Shown here: piece by piece, positions 13,467 through 25,400 of the stretch | Layout of the letters: every line of letters begins with the position of its first letter | Numbering within the stretch: the first letter of the stretch is position 1 | DNA from: Pseudoscleropodium purum | Taxonomy: Eukaryota > Streptophyta > Bryopsida > Hypnales > Brachytheciaceae | Assembly: GCA_963969395.1 (NCBI GenBank) | Contig: OZ017805.1 | Span: forward strand, 62,001 to 126,000 | Length of the DNA stretch: 64,000 nucleotides | Reading direction: 5' to 3' | Made by a program: the position numbers and the translations under genes | Notes under the pieces: model-generated | Seen by the model: the letters and a program-made list of their open reading frames with translations, nothing else | The model's database searches: none | What the model was told of the DNA's origin: nothing

Positions 13467-14075
13467 GACTTGCTTAGATATTATATGGAAATTGGTATCC
13501 AAACCAATTGTCATGCAAAACAAGAACAACTAGGTAGAAAATTACCAAAACTTGGCAATGATTTCTTTTACTTTCTAACATTGACATTCGTTCTATGACT
13601 GGAAAGTGGGGTATGGAAAGGACTACTAGAATTCAAGTTGAACTCAACTCATGGTCCAAGGCCTTCTTCTAGTAATAAAACCTCCGGCCATGGAACCCAA
13701 TCATTATGTAATAAATTTGCAAGTGCTATAGAGATAGCATTTTATCAAGAAAAAAAATTGATATCCAAATGTGACTTGCTTAGATATTTTATGGAAATTG
13801 ATATCCAAAGTAACCATTATGTAAAGCAAGAACAACAACTTGGCAGCATGTTTCTAAAATTTGGCAGCGATTTCTTTTACTTTGCAACATTGACATTTTT
13901 TCCATGATTAGAAAGTGGGGTGTGGAAAGGATTGCCAAAAATCAAATTGGATCCAACTACACTCCAAGGCCTTCTTCCAGCACTCCAACTTCTGGTTATG
14001 GAACCTAATCATTACGTAAGAAAAATGCAAGTGCCATAGAGATAGCAAACTATTGAGGAAAAAACAAATTGTAAG
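13467..14075 (+). repeat. Tandem duplication, 305-306 bp unit with decayed coding sequence
   Basis: Two diverged copies (about 13467-13772 and 13773-14075) share GACTTGCTTAGATATT near the start, a TTTCTTTTACTTT stretch in the middle, and a segment ending AGTGCYATAGAGATAGCA. In the plus frame both encode a similar peptide (DLLRYYMEI / DLLRYFMEI, then DFFYFLTLTF / DFFYFATLTF) with stops. The family is not recognised. Confidence 0.6.
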
Positions 14076-14207
14076 TTTTTGCAAATAGCAAGGAATCAAG
14101 ATTTAAAATGTAGCCCTCTAATTTTAATATGAGGCAACATTCAAATGAAGCAATTCATTTCTGAATTTTTGGCATCCGAAGTTGTCTTCTACCTAATCAT
14201 CTTAACA

Positions 14208-15204
14208 CACTACAAGAAAACTAGGGGTTTTGCGACTAAAATTTGCAACTAGTTTTGTAGTTGAATCGGACATTTGCAATTGGGTGATAATTTGGAGACT
14301 ACAATTGCATTGGACAAGTTGCACTAGTTGTAAAATAGTTGCAAGTTTTATCTCATTTGATATTCTATGTGGAAGTTCATTAATGAATTCTTCTGACGTG
14401 GTTGCTAATGTGGAACTTGCTTAAGTGCAATTTGTTTACAATTGATTTGCAACACATATACAACTTATCTATGATTTGTAGATTTGTAGATTTGTAGATT
14501 TTGAAGTTTCAATTTTAGTGATTTGTAGATATCAAAATTTCAAATCTAGCTTCTTTTTTACATTATCAAATCCAAATATTGATATTAAATAGATTTCACC
14601 AATTTTCAAAACTTTACAATTTCCACAAGTTTAAAAAATTTTTAGACTTTAAAAACTTGGTGATTTCTATATACTGTAGAAATCTATAAATTATAGAAGT
14701 AAAAAAAATGTAGAAATATTAGAATTCCATAATTAGAATTCATTACATACGAATGCTATAACTTATAATTCTTATATGTTTAACCTAAAAGTACTCTTGA
14801 CAATTGATGTGGGACAATTGTAATTATTTTCTAGTTTAACTCTAATTGTAGTCAAGTTGCTTTCGAGTTGCAGTTTAGTTCCTTTCTAGTTGCATTCTAG
14901 TTGATTTCAAATTGAATTCTAGTTGAATTTAGATTCTATGCAACTATAGTTTGACTCACTAGACTCCATAGAATAGAAAGTTGTCCACATTGACAATTGT
15001 AACGAATACTAGATGTAGAATACCTCACATCAATTCTTCTCATACATCCCTATAATCCTAAATTTCACATTGCAACTACTTTGCGACTACAATAACGTAT
15101 AATTTTTTTCACGTCAACTTGGGTGCAAATATAAAAGGCTACAATTGTATAGGACACATAGTTGCATTGCAGTCGGTTGTGGAGGACACGTTTTTCTTCT
15201 AGTG
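14208..15204. mobile_element. Non-autonomous CACTA transposon, 997 bp, complete
   Basis: The element starts CACTACAAGAAAAC and ends with the inverted CACTAGAAGAAAAA. It is flanked on both sides by the 3-bp direct repeat ACA (14205-14207 and 15205-15207), the size expected for the CACTA (En/Spm) superfamily. Short words such as TTGCAACTA and CTACAATTG recur in both orientations near the two ends, like subterminal transposase-binding repeats. There is no coding capacity; mobilisation would need a transposase from elsewhere. Confidence 0.9.
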
Positions 15205-15277
15205 ACATGCACAAAAAAATCATGGCGAACAATAAAAATTTAAACCTACTGTTCTTTGACTTTGAGGTCAAGGAGTT

Positions 15278-15700
15278 GTGATTGTTGTTCTCCTAGGTTT
15301 TGATTCCCTTTCTTGCGGGACCATTTTTCCTTGTTGTTGCTTAAACATGGATTACAAGCAATTGAGTGATTTGCACACATTTCAAAAAAACAAGAAAATG
15401 GTAAATGCAAGTTCTAAAAGCACTCAAGAAGAGGTAGAAGATAAAAAAAATTCAAGAATGTCTTGTAGGATCAGAAGGTTAGCACGTAGAGGACATTTTT
15501 AGTTGTGAGAACTCAATTCTGAGATTCTAGAAGTTCAGCAACCAATCACTGATTTGCACCCAATCACTGATTTGTAGATTATAGACTGATTTGCAGAAGA
15601 TTCTAGACTGATTTGCAGGAATGTATCCAAGAACAAGAATGTTCTAGAAGTCTAGCAACCAATCACTAGGGAATGTTTCCACATTGTAATATGCAAAACT
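15278..15700. other. Short direct repeats, no supported gene
   Basis: A short plus-strand open frame (15278-15502) shows no recognisable family. It is followed by words such as ATCACTGATTTG and AGACTGATTTGCAG, each repeated two or three times between 15540 and 15660. Nothing further is supported. Confidence 0.35.
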
Positions 15701-15899
15701 TTCCAATTCATGCTTGTGGGAATATAGACAAGAAAATTTGGAATTTGCTCTTCTAATTGAAAGTAGTTGCATGCAAGCCATTGATGTATTTAATCATCAT
15801 TCCTTTTTTAAATTTTGTTGCAATCAATCTCTTACTCAAACAAGTGGTGATTTGTTAAAAATTTTGAAATAGATTTTTATCTTATTTGATACTTTTGCT

Positions 15900-16340
15900 T
15901 TACAACCTTTATTAAATAGTGTATAACACCCACAAAGTCGACTATACTTGAATTAAATCATTTCAACAGTGTGAACATCTGATCTATGTTCTCTAACATA
16001 TAGAAGATTTTCAATTTGAAGGAAGAGATTAGATCCATCGTTCTAAACGTGATTGCCATTGTGGATGACAAATTTTTTGGACTAGTAAATCTACCTTCTA
16101 AATGAACGTTTTTTCCGGGCTTGCTTGGTTGATAATGGACAGTGAACTTTCTATCTGGTACACACAATTGATCCATTTGTTAAAAAACAAAATAGAACAC
16201 TCTCAAAGGTAACATGTTCATAAATTGAACTTTTAAGAACTGGAATTGATTTTGGAAGGAGAGAAACGTCTTGAAATATTCTACAATACATTAGCCTATA
16301 AAGACAAGAAGACTTGGCATCTAATCTAAGTTGTTTCATA
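15900..16340 (-). pseudogene. Decayed ORF fragment of unknown family
   Basis: One minus-strand frame reads coherently from about 16340 (LDAKSSCLYRLMYCRIFQDV) through NGSIVCTR, a stop, then KVHCPLSTKQARKKRSFRR and on to YVREHRSDVHTVEM. The stops fall where Gln would be natural. It is transcribed away from the plus-strand pseudogene at 17.7 kb. It resembles the kind of composition seen in transposon proteins, but no domain is recognised. Confidence 0.4.
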
Positions 16341-17700
16341 TTTTTTAGAGCTTTTTGGAATTAGTAATGAATTTTTGAAGTTCATATACAATAGACTCTA
16401 AAATTGCCCACCTCTACTTTATGGACATATTACATTTAATTCTACATTCGATTCCATCTGAGCTAGTTGATGAAAAGTATTTTCAAATTATAATTCAAAA
16501 TTAACAAATTTCAATTTATTAAAGATCCTAATGTAAGTTACAACCTAGAAAAATAATATAACTACTCTTGTTTTCTCAAATGAAGTAGTTAATTGTCACA
16601 CCTAACAAACCTCCTCCTCCTCCTCACCTATATCTCCTCCTTCTCTAAAGTAAAGGGACTTGTAAATGATGCCAAGTGATGATTGACCTATCTTAGACAC
16701 AACTTTCTTTCCCTTATTCATTCTAGATCTCTTTAATACTTTAGAAGAAGAAAATATGTGAACTATTCTTCTTTTGCTTTGTTGTCTTGTCACAAATGGT
16801 AAATGAAGTGCTACTATTCAATGAAAACATGAGGACATAGAAGAGATCATCTAACCTTTCACTCTCAAGAGCAAGTACTATAAGACAAGAAAGACATGTA
16901 AAGGACTCTTAGTATATAAAGTAGAAAATACTTATGCTTGAAAGACCCGTAGTCACGGAATCTAGAAATGAACTCCATAGAATATGTATCTGTCAATGCC
17001 TGCCAAAATAATTACTAATCCTATACCTTGACAACTTTTTAGGTAGCTGCCAATATTTATGAATGAGTAGTAGGAATCCTAAATATTATTCTAACACTTA
17101 GTTTTCTTCTAGAGCGGAATTCAAAGTCAAGAATTTTTTTTTATATAAGAGCTTTGTCACTGTACCATCCTCTATAACACCTAGTGTACTATTCAAATGT
17201 GGATGACAAACTCTCCAAACCCTTTCCAATATAATACTATAATTTCATCCCATTGTGTTAGAGAATGAGCCTTCAAATTAGTATTTATCATAACTTTAGT
17301 TGTTCTATTTTTTATTCCACTTGATGAGTATTCAATGGACTTTTTATGGGACATATTTATTGAGCAAAAGTGGCAACTAAGGAATTTGAAGGCCCTTCAA
17401 AATTAGATTGGATTTAAAAACTTAACAACATTAAAGTACCTTTGCTCTTAGAACTAAATATGCCCACAATTACTACATTCCTGATGTAGTTATCACTTTG
17501 CATTTAATTTTCTTATAGTATTAGGTACTCTAGAAGGCCTTTGACGGTAGCTTGACAAGTGGTTACTATATGTTATAGGTGGTGACAATAAATGTTAATC
17601 TACTAGCTTTGGTCATCCTATACTTTTCTGTTTTTTACATAGAAAATAAATTTTAGAATGTGGTGATCCATGGAGTTCAACTCTAATTGTACACTATAGA
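16341..17700. other. AT-rich stretch without a supported gene
   Basis: A minus-strand basic open stretch (about 16790-16605) ending in a run of Glu codons was noticed but has no ATG start and no recognisable family. The remainder is AT-rich without clear repeats. Confidence 0.3.
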
Positions 17701-17703
17701 AGT

Positions 17704-18907
17704 ATGAACTCTCATTCTTTCAATCATTTGTATGCGCACATTGTAATCAAGGCTTTTATTCGAGAAGATGGTCATAAAGTTCCCCTTATGTTTCCGGTAG
17801 ATGATGGAGGAAGTGCTTGTGTTCTTAGTCACCTGTTGCATGTTCGTTTCAAATTTGTAGAATCTTTTATCTATGTTGAAGAAGAAAAGAAGTAAAAAAT
17901 AAGTGAATTGGTATTGTCTATTCCTTTAGTGAATTCATTCATGGTTGTCATAATGGACGGACGTCCGGTTCGCTCGTCCGTTAGAGGTCCCGCGCGTTCG
18001 ATACAGTCAACACATAGTTGACTTTTTGATAACGGAAAAATAGGCCACATGGATGCCATGTGGGTTAAGGAACATGCTGGGCGCAAACGAGATCGTTAGG
18101 GCGCGGATGAGGTGACATGTCATTCCGCAAAATTGCACAAGTTACAAAATTAAAGCCGTCCGAACCGTCCGTCCGTCCGTCCCGTCCGATGACCCTAACT
18201 CGCCCGTTATGACAACCATGAATTCATTAGAAGAAGAAGGGCATTGCTAGTACCTTGCTTGCGGTAACTATAGAGTTTATGGACTTCCCCTATCTATGCT
18301 TACTACATCAATTGAGATTCTAAGTTGCCAATCAGATACGTCAACAATGGACATGCCATATATTATATAAACAGTTTCATCTAATCCACCTCTTGAAGTT
18401 TTCTTAGTGAGGGACCCAGTCCTTTCTAGCAATGTAATTATTTGATATGTAAAAATTGAGAAACTACATTTTATCCTAGAATTTTTCAGCAAATTAGAAG
18501 GAGAATCCTTTGACTTAATGCTTTGGAAACAACAATGTTCTATGCAAGCTACATTAGATAAAAATATTCTTACAAACTCTTTTACAGTAAGAAGTAATCC
18601 TCCTACGGATTGTACTCTAGTTTGTAAGCTTTGCAAAACAACACCTAGGTGCCTCAACACATGTGATGTTAGGATTTACTCTTGCTATAGTGAAAATCCA
18701 AAAATGAACAAGGCCGCTATTCATTTTGGAGATCATTCTCATTTAATAATAAAGGGAATGTATAGAGATTCTACAAAAAAGATTTGTGGATTCATTGCAA
18801 AGCAAGTGGCTAAGACATCAACCATTACCAACTCTGCAATTGCTCTCTTTGCTAGCAAAGACTTCTTAACAGACTTTTTGTTTCACAACGAACACTATAT
18901 TCATTAA
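17704..18907 (+). pseudogene. Decayed transposase-like ORF split by a MITE ('gene W')
   Basis: The plus frame begins MNSHSFNHLYAHIVIKAF and runs to the MITE at 17940. When the MITE and one 8-bp flank copy are ignored, it continues in the same frame to 18907. Interior stops (TAA, TAG, TAA, TGA) sit at likely Gln/Arg codons. The C-terminal third is open and contains C-x2-C (CKLC), a further Cys pair, and IHFGDHSH, followed by a Ser/Thr-rich helix (TSTITNSAIALFASK). The paired Cys and H-x-H arrangement suggests a metal-binding or transposase-type protein, but I cannot assign a superfamily. A related-looking fragment occurs near 60.8 kb. Confidence 0.5.
17940..18220. mobile_element. hAT-like GC-rich MITE, 281 bp, CATGGTTGTCATAA termini
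   Basis: Terminal inverted repeats CATGGTTGTCATAA are perfect over 14 bases. The 8-bp direct repeat AATTCATT flanks both sides (17932-17939 and 18221-18228), the size expected for hAT elements. Inside are GTCCG-rich blocks near both ends, including a GTCC microsatellite at about 18165-18185. It carries no coding capacity. The termini resemble the CAGGGTTGAC family at 36-56 kb at most positions, so the two may be distant relatives. Confidence 0.9.
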
Positions 18908-19154
18908 AATGAGAGTTTTCTAGAGAATTGAGAGTTTTGAAACACACAATTTTTTATAAATACAACAAATTTTATTCTCTATAGAGAGTGAAAAGCAATT
19001 TACTAATACAAAAGCATGTATGTGAGTGCAAGTTCCTACCTTAAACAATAGAGTTTATAGAAAATAGCCATAATATATATAAGTATTAGTGTATACACTA
19101 TAAAATGATAGTTTGTAGAAACATCGAAAACTATATAGTAGATACTATTGGTAG

Positions 19155-19590
19155 CATTGTACATCGTGTTCGAAGACTATACTGGAGGCATCACCACCAT
19201 TGTAAGTGGATTGCGTTGAATGAAGTGGCTGAAACATCCATAGAATGAAGCCTTGGTTATAGAAAGGTCTTGGAACCATCTAAGTCAATAGAAGAGACTG
19301 TAATACGAAAAGAACAAGAGTGCAAACTCTATATAACGTAACTCTACCTCCTCCTTGAGATGTACTCTTATACACTACAATGTGCAAAGAGCAAAGTATG
19401 AGTGAACTTCTTGAGGAGGAGGTCCGAGTTGAGTTCTACAAAGGTTGAACTTATGTTCTCTTGATTCTTTCACCTTTGTTGACCCAAGCGGTTCCAAGAC
19501 CTTGTTATCACCTTCACTTTGTAGACACTATGGTTTCATCTTTCTGACATCCTACTGACAATGCTATTGATGCCTCCAACACTTTCTACA
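19155..19590. repeat. Foldback (long hairpin) repeat, copy 1
   Basis: About 215-base arms pair across a short centre near 19.39 kb. Paired words include GGAGGCATCA with TGATGCCTCC, AAGGTCTTGGAACC with GGTTCCAAGACCTT, and CCTCCTCCTTGAG with CTTGAGGAGGAGG. A related foldback lies at 61226-61895. In both places the foldback lies just downstream of gene Z on the minus strand, so it belongs to the repeated unit. Confidence 0.8.
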
Positions 19591-19619
19591 CACAATGTAT
19601 ACTTTGCTAAGACATCTAT

Positions 19620-20500
19620 TGTCATTCAAAATTTACATTTGGATTCTAGACTTTACAATAGCCTTGTATAAGGAATCCAAAATGTTGTAATGGTCAAAAA
19701 TATCCAATATTGTATCCTACATCTCTGCTATAATGGATAAAGGGAGACCTAACTCATGCCTGGTATTCAACATATGCACTACAAGTGCGACCTACTCTTC
19801 AACTTTTCCAATGCCTTCAATATTTCTGGTCCTTGACTATACCCACCTCTACTCGCAGACCTTTGGCACAAGGTCTTCCACCTTTGCTTCTTTAAAGACC
19901 TTTCTTTCGGAGCATCTCATAAATGGCTTTACCTTCTAGCTACGCCTCTCTAACATGAGTTTGGCATTGGCGTCTTGCAACAATCAAGAATTTATACCTG
20001 GGAATTGGAGGCAATGGATTCTTGGACGTAGTTACCTTTGCTTCATACATGAAAGAACTTTGAGATTGCTTCATTTGGATGCCTTCCAATGATGAAGAGT
20101 AATAGGGAAGGAAGGAGGCAATAATTGGATACACTTGGCATATCCCACCTAGGACTACTAACCCCAACTGTACTCAAGTACTTGGACATCCATTTTTCTT
20201 GTATAAATTTCTTTGAATAATTCTATTGGAACTAAATGGCGAAGTAGATTGGCCAATGGATCACAATGGCAAAGGGGAGCAAGAAAGTCGCAAATGTGGT
20301 CTCTCACTTGGAGGAGTGTCAACAACATTGTCTTCAATGGGCTTGGTTGAGAAGTCCATGGTTGAATTTGTTGTAGCTGCCAAACAAAGGAAATTTCCGG
20401 TGCTTAGAATAATAAATTGCCCATAGTCCAAGATGGAGTCTATAGATGCCACGCAAGCCAATCCACCTTTCGGAACATGGGTCGTTGAGGTGCTCATCAT
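19620..20500 (-). pseudogene. Gene Z, copy 1 (unknown family), decayed
   Basis: After an acceptor-like TTTTTTGTTAG, the minus frame begins MMSTSTTHVPKGGLACVASI and stays in one frame to about 19.94 kb with TGA, TGA and TAG stops. A shifted frame then carries YSQGPEILKALEKLKSRSHL. Copy 3 at 62-64 kb encodes clearly related segments: ASINFFFNYG and EDGVVDNPP against ASIDSILDYGQF and EDNVVDTPP, and GPELLKALEKL against GPEILKALEKL. The protein is Pro-rich in the middle. It lies 3' of gene X copy 1 on the same strand. The function is unknown; a mobile-element protein is likely from its repetition. Confidence 0.6.
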
Positions 20501-20639
20501 CTAACAAAAAAGACTAGATAAGAATAAGACCAAAACTCATATACAAAAATATTGAAGTGCAATATATAGGCCTAACAATATAAGAACTAATATAGAAGAC
20601 ACTATTTAGCCAAAACCTCATAAAGAGTTTATATATTTA

Positions 20640-20910
20640 AGAGTCTACATGTGTAGTTTAGGTCAATCCAAGTTGAAATACACAAGTCCAAACATATGAA
20701 CTAAGAAACAAACATGTATAGTTCAGATCAAATCGAGCTGAAACACACGAGTCCAAATATATGGACTAAGAAACAAACATGTATAGTTCAAGTCGTATCA
20801 AGCTAAAATGCACGAGTCCAAACATATGAACTAAAAAACATACATATGCACTTCATGTCACACTGAGTTGAAACATATAAGCTCGAGCATATCACATACC
20901 AAAAAGATTT
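20640..20910. repeat. Tandem repeat, 65-bp unit, with palindromic core
   Basis: Three good units (about 20648, 20713 and 20778) and a diverged fourth share CATGTATAGTTCARGTC and GAGTCCAAAYATATG. Each includes a short inverted repeat such as TTCAGATC…GAGCTGAA. The array lies between the phosphatase-like ORF and gene Z. Confidence 0.75.
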
Positions 20911-21057
20911 TTATACTTCAAGACAAAGTTCACTAAAATCCACTAGTCGAAGGATATCACTTAAAACAATAGATATTTATACATTAGGTTGAATTGAACT
21001 ACAATGCACAAGTCGCAAAAGTTATTTCAACTTTCCTAAAAACCCCAAAATCATGAC

Positions 21058-21830
21058 CTAATTCAAACTAGAAGAAGCATGAACTACTTCCATTAACTTG
21101 TGGTACTCTTTGCGATTCTTTTCGTTGCAAAGCATTCCACACCCAATTTTGCTAGGCCCGTTTTCCTTAAATGCCTTCAAACCTTGGTTTCGAGCAATAT
21201 GCAAACATTGAAACCAAGGAAGCAAAACATCAGAAAGAAACAAGTCCCGTGAACTACTCCCTCTATAACTCCATGAATCAGGTAGTATGACATTATAAGG
21301 CTTGTTCATTATATGCTTCATGGGACTATCGTCTACAATGATAATATTGGCAAACAAGAAGTTTCCTTTGGAGCCTTTGAACATGTCTAGATTTTTCAAA
21401 AACAACTTTTTGTCTGTTCTAGGCACTTTGAAAGAGGTCAACCTTCCTGATCTTTCTCTTTGTTTCAATGTTTGGTAGGAGTCTTGTCCAAGTATTTGGA
21501 AGGGTGGCACAACATCTCAAAAAAAATATTCAGAAATCATTTAAGTGGTGGACTTTTTCATAGAGCTCCATACTGAAACGATTGCAAATTTTCCGAGCTC
21601 TAAGAGAAAATTGGAGCAATTAGGTTGCATCCACACAATTAAGTTAGGGTTTAGGGTTTAGGATTTTTGGGGACCGACTAGCACGGAATTGGTTGCAGAA
21701 TGTGGCTGTGAGAAGTCCTTCAATTTTATGTGCGATAATCCTTTGGACTTCCAATCTTCATAGATAAATAGAATGCCATTCAAGTCTAGGACAATATTCA
21801 TCTACTTGTCTACCACCCTAGACTTGAATG
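21058..21830 (-). pseudogene. FCP1/NIF-type (HAD) phosphatase-like ORF, copy 1, decayed
   Basis: One minus-strand frame from about 21830 to 21058 contains an N-terminal MNIVLDLNGILF motif (the HAD motif I position, with DLNGI in place of the canonical DxDGT), then VWSSMKK, LFLKNLD and IIIVDDSPMKHIMNKPYNVI, which match the late NIF-domain motifs in order. FCP1-like enzymes dephosphorylate Ser/Thr residues of proteins such as the RNA polymerase II tail. Here the second Asp of motif I is Asn, as in copy 2, so catalytic ability is doubtful even before decay. Interior stops include TAG for the Trp seen in copy 2 (KKWMN) and a TAA from an in-frame telomere-type insertion at 21643-21665. Confidence 0.7.
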
Positions 21831-22439
21831 GCTAAATGACACCCTCCAAAGTTCCTCCACAACCAGATGGAGGTTTGGATGCCTACTATCAAACGGAATA
21901 GAGCGAAAATAGTTAAGATTCTACACCACTCCTTTATAGTCGACAATAGAATAATACGAATTCCAAAACCTGTGGACATTGGAGTAATATAAATTCGAAA
22001 GCATACTTGTTGTTGTGAGGATTCAACAGGAATATCAGAGTCATCAAGCTCTATATCGGATGGATAGGATCCATAACCACCTTCTTCGATTCACTTCATG
22101 GTCTTGCGAGCACTAGTAGTTCATCAATATCATCATGTTTAGAAAACAATATATGAATTATTTATGCTATGGGAGTAGCATGTATCATGGAGACATTGTG
22201 CAATTTTTATAGCCCTACAATACAAGAATTGAAATATGATGTTTTGTAAGACGTCAATATATTAAAGCTTCAACAATTGAGTGTTTAAAATACAAAATTG
22301 ATTGAAAATCTGGAACTTCATGGTTTAGTCTACTACAAATTCACGTTGTCAAAAAAAATGATCTATCTACACTATTACTATGACTGCAACCCTATTATAC
22401 AAATCAACTTGAGTCGAGCTACAACAAATGACATTGAGT

Positions 22440-25400
22440 GATTACTTGGCACAACTTGCTAGTGGATCATTAGCAGAATCGATGCCGCTTCTAGGCACTA
22501 CCTCTTGAGGATCTACAGGCAAATTGTGCCCACTACTAGATTGCCGTTCTTCCCTCGTTTTTGCTTTGCTTGCAATGCGTGCACCCTTTGAAGCGAAGCT
22601 AACTCTTTGAGGCGACAAGGAACTCTGGCCTACACAAGTTTCTCTAAGAGGAGGAGGAGGGTTAGATTTTGGAAGCCCCATTGGAAGAGGTGGAGGCATA
22701 GAAGCATCTCTCTATGGAATCAAGACAACATTGTTGTTGGATTCGGAGGGGTTATTTTTGATAAAAAGCTGTTGCGAAGTTGATGCAAGTGGAAGTGCAA
22801 CAACTAGCGTGGCTTGATTCTTGTTCAAGTATTCTTGCCACATTATCCGATTCAATTGGCGCTCCTCCTTGTTCAACCTTTATTCCTCCGAGAAGGCATT
22901 CACTAGATCTTAAAAGCTTTAGATTGAAGCTTCTTAGAACTTCCTATTTTTCTCCCAATCCTCTTCTTATGTGGCCTTCATTTTCTCCTGTTCCTTCAAG
23001 ATATAAGCTAATAGCTGTGATATGATTGCCAGAGGGTCAACCTTTTTTTTATTTCTTGGCAGGTCAACTTTTTGAAATTGGAGTTTCAGGATTTCTGATT
23101 TGAACCCCGGATGAATGCAACCCTAATGAATTGGACAACCCAAGAATTGTTTGAGATGCACGAGCATCCGACGTAGTGATCTTCTCAAGTCCATCAACAT
23201 CCTCTTCGGTCTTCTTGTCGTCGTCGTCAGTGTCTTCATCCTCCTCTTCTTCTTTGTCATACTCTTCTTTGATGGGCCTCTTCCCTCATCGAGAGCTAGG
23301 CGAGGTAGCAATTGTTGATTGCGTCTTCCTCCTTGTCGATTCAGGCGTCAACTGCGACCCAACTTGTGTTGAAAGGATCTTGTCATTGACTATATATGAT
23401 GAGTCTAGGAAGTAGTCTTTGTTAAATGACAATCCTACAATAGCAATGTTTTGCCAAAGTTCAATTTCACAACTCAGAATGCCTACAAAGACATCAACAG
23501 AGCTCATCTATAAATTACAAAAATATTAGTACGATGGAATTGCAATTTAGATTGGTTTGACCTGAATTGTAATGCAAAGAAATCAAATTAAAGGACTAGA
23601 ATGTTAATGACAACATAAGAATTCTAAAACTTAAGGCCACATCTACAATTCAAGTTGGTTCAACCTAAACTATAACGCAAGAAAAACATACAAAAGGATT
23701 ACAATGATAATGACAACATCAAAACTCTGAATCATCAACATTGCGTCTACAATTCAAGTTAGCCTGATCCGAATTGTAGTCCTTTACTTACCAATGGAGC
23801 GCAAGTGAGCTTGCTTCCAATGAAAATAGAAAACACACTTGATCCTAGAAGGCAAAACTTCTTTATAATCTAGAAATAATACTCCATTCGAAGGTCCATA
23901 GTGTACATTCTAAATGGTAGCTCATTATACTTCTTCAAATCTCTATATACAATTGTATTTGGAGCTCGGAATTGCGGTTCAATCTAGGCCTGAAAAACAT
24001 TATTCTTGCTCTAGAAAAAGATAAGGTGGACTTTCTTGAGTGCCTTCACGGAATTCACAGGTAGATCATAGAGCTACTCATTTTTTGTCAAGTAGTAGTC
24101 AGCAAAACTTCGATTGAAGGTGTTCAACGACTTGTTTTTCTTGATGAATGCCAGAATGTGTGACTAATCAATCTTGTCTTCAACAATGAACAACTACATT
24201 TTGATTTCTTTGAGCAACGGTTCAACCATTTTTTGTTGAGATATTAACACCTCATAGAAGAATGGCTTTTCGATCATTGAATGCTCCTTCTCCATCACTC
24301 CAGGAATCATCTAAAAGTCAATCAATCCAAATTCATAAGGTTGGCTATGTCTAGCATCTATATACCTTCCAGCCATTTCATATGCTTTGTTCTTTCAATG
24401 TCATAGGTACGCATGTGAGTGCATGTGTACAACACTCGAGATTGTTTTTTTTTTCTCTAGGAAGACTTTGAAGAAGGCTATCGTTTTTGGATTGATAGTC
24501 ACTATTGTTTTGTATTTTGCCCTCGACTACTTTCCCATAGAAAAGTAGGCTTTACTTGGCCTCTCTATGAGTAAGTTCATCGTTGCGCTTGTAAAACAAC
24601 GACTCTTTCTAAATCTTCTCCAATTCTTGACAATGAGTTCATTCTTTGCATTGAATAGGCTAAGTTTTGAATTGAGGAAGTGGAGCTCTCTCTTGACCAT
24701 CTTCTTTCGCTTGACCCTCTCCATCCATTCCTTCAAGCTATATTAGTCTTTAATCACTATAAAGACTAGCTTTATAGTCACTTTCGAATAGACATGTTTA
24801 CACTTTGGGTTAGACCGATTCAATATGTGTTTGGCTATTCTCTTCATGTCTTCATAGGTTAAGTTTCCAAGAGGCCTAAAGAAGTCCTGGCTTGGAATGC
24901 AACTTTCTTGCTTCTAGTTCTCCTTTTCGTTGAACTTCATTTTGGTCTCAAGATCAATGAACTCTCCATGTGTAGTGCTGATGATTACTTTGTTCTACAC
25001 TTCATAAACATCGTTAGGCATAGAAATAATCTATAGCTCGTTGACAAGTTTTATCTTATCATCTTCACCTTTCTTCTTTGAGAGCATATGATTTTTGTTT
25101 ACATCAATCATAGCAAACCTCGGATGAATTGCCTTCTCAAAATTCTGCAATGAACTCGTCGAAATCAATTTAGTTGTTGTTATAAGGACAAGATAAATTC
25201 AAAGTGAATTGAATCAGTGTAATCAATCAAATGCATGCAATTTAGGGCGGTCCGCCTTGAATTACTTACCCTGAACTTCTATGTCAAGATACTCAACTCT
25301 TTGTTTTGGGGTAGCGCTCTACTTGTTCCATCTCCCTTTGGATGCTTTAGTCTTCCCATTACTATCCAGATAGTCCTCACGCCAAGAATGCTCATTACCC

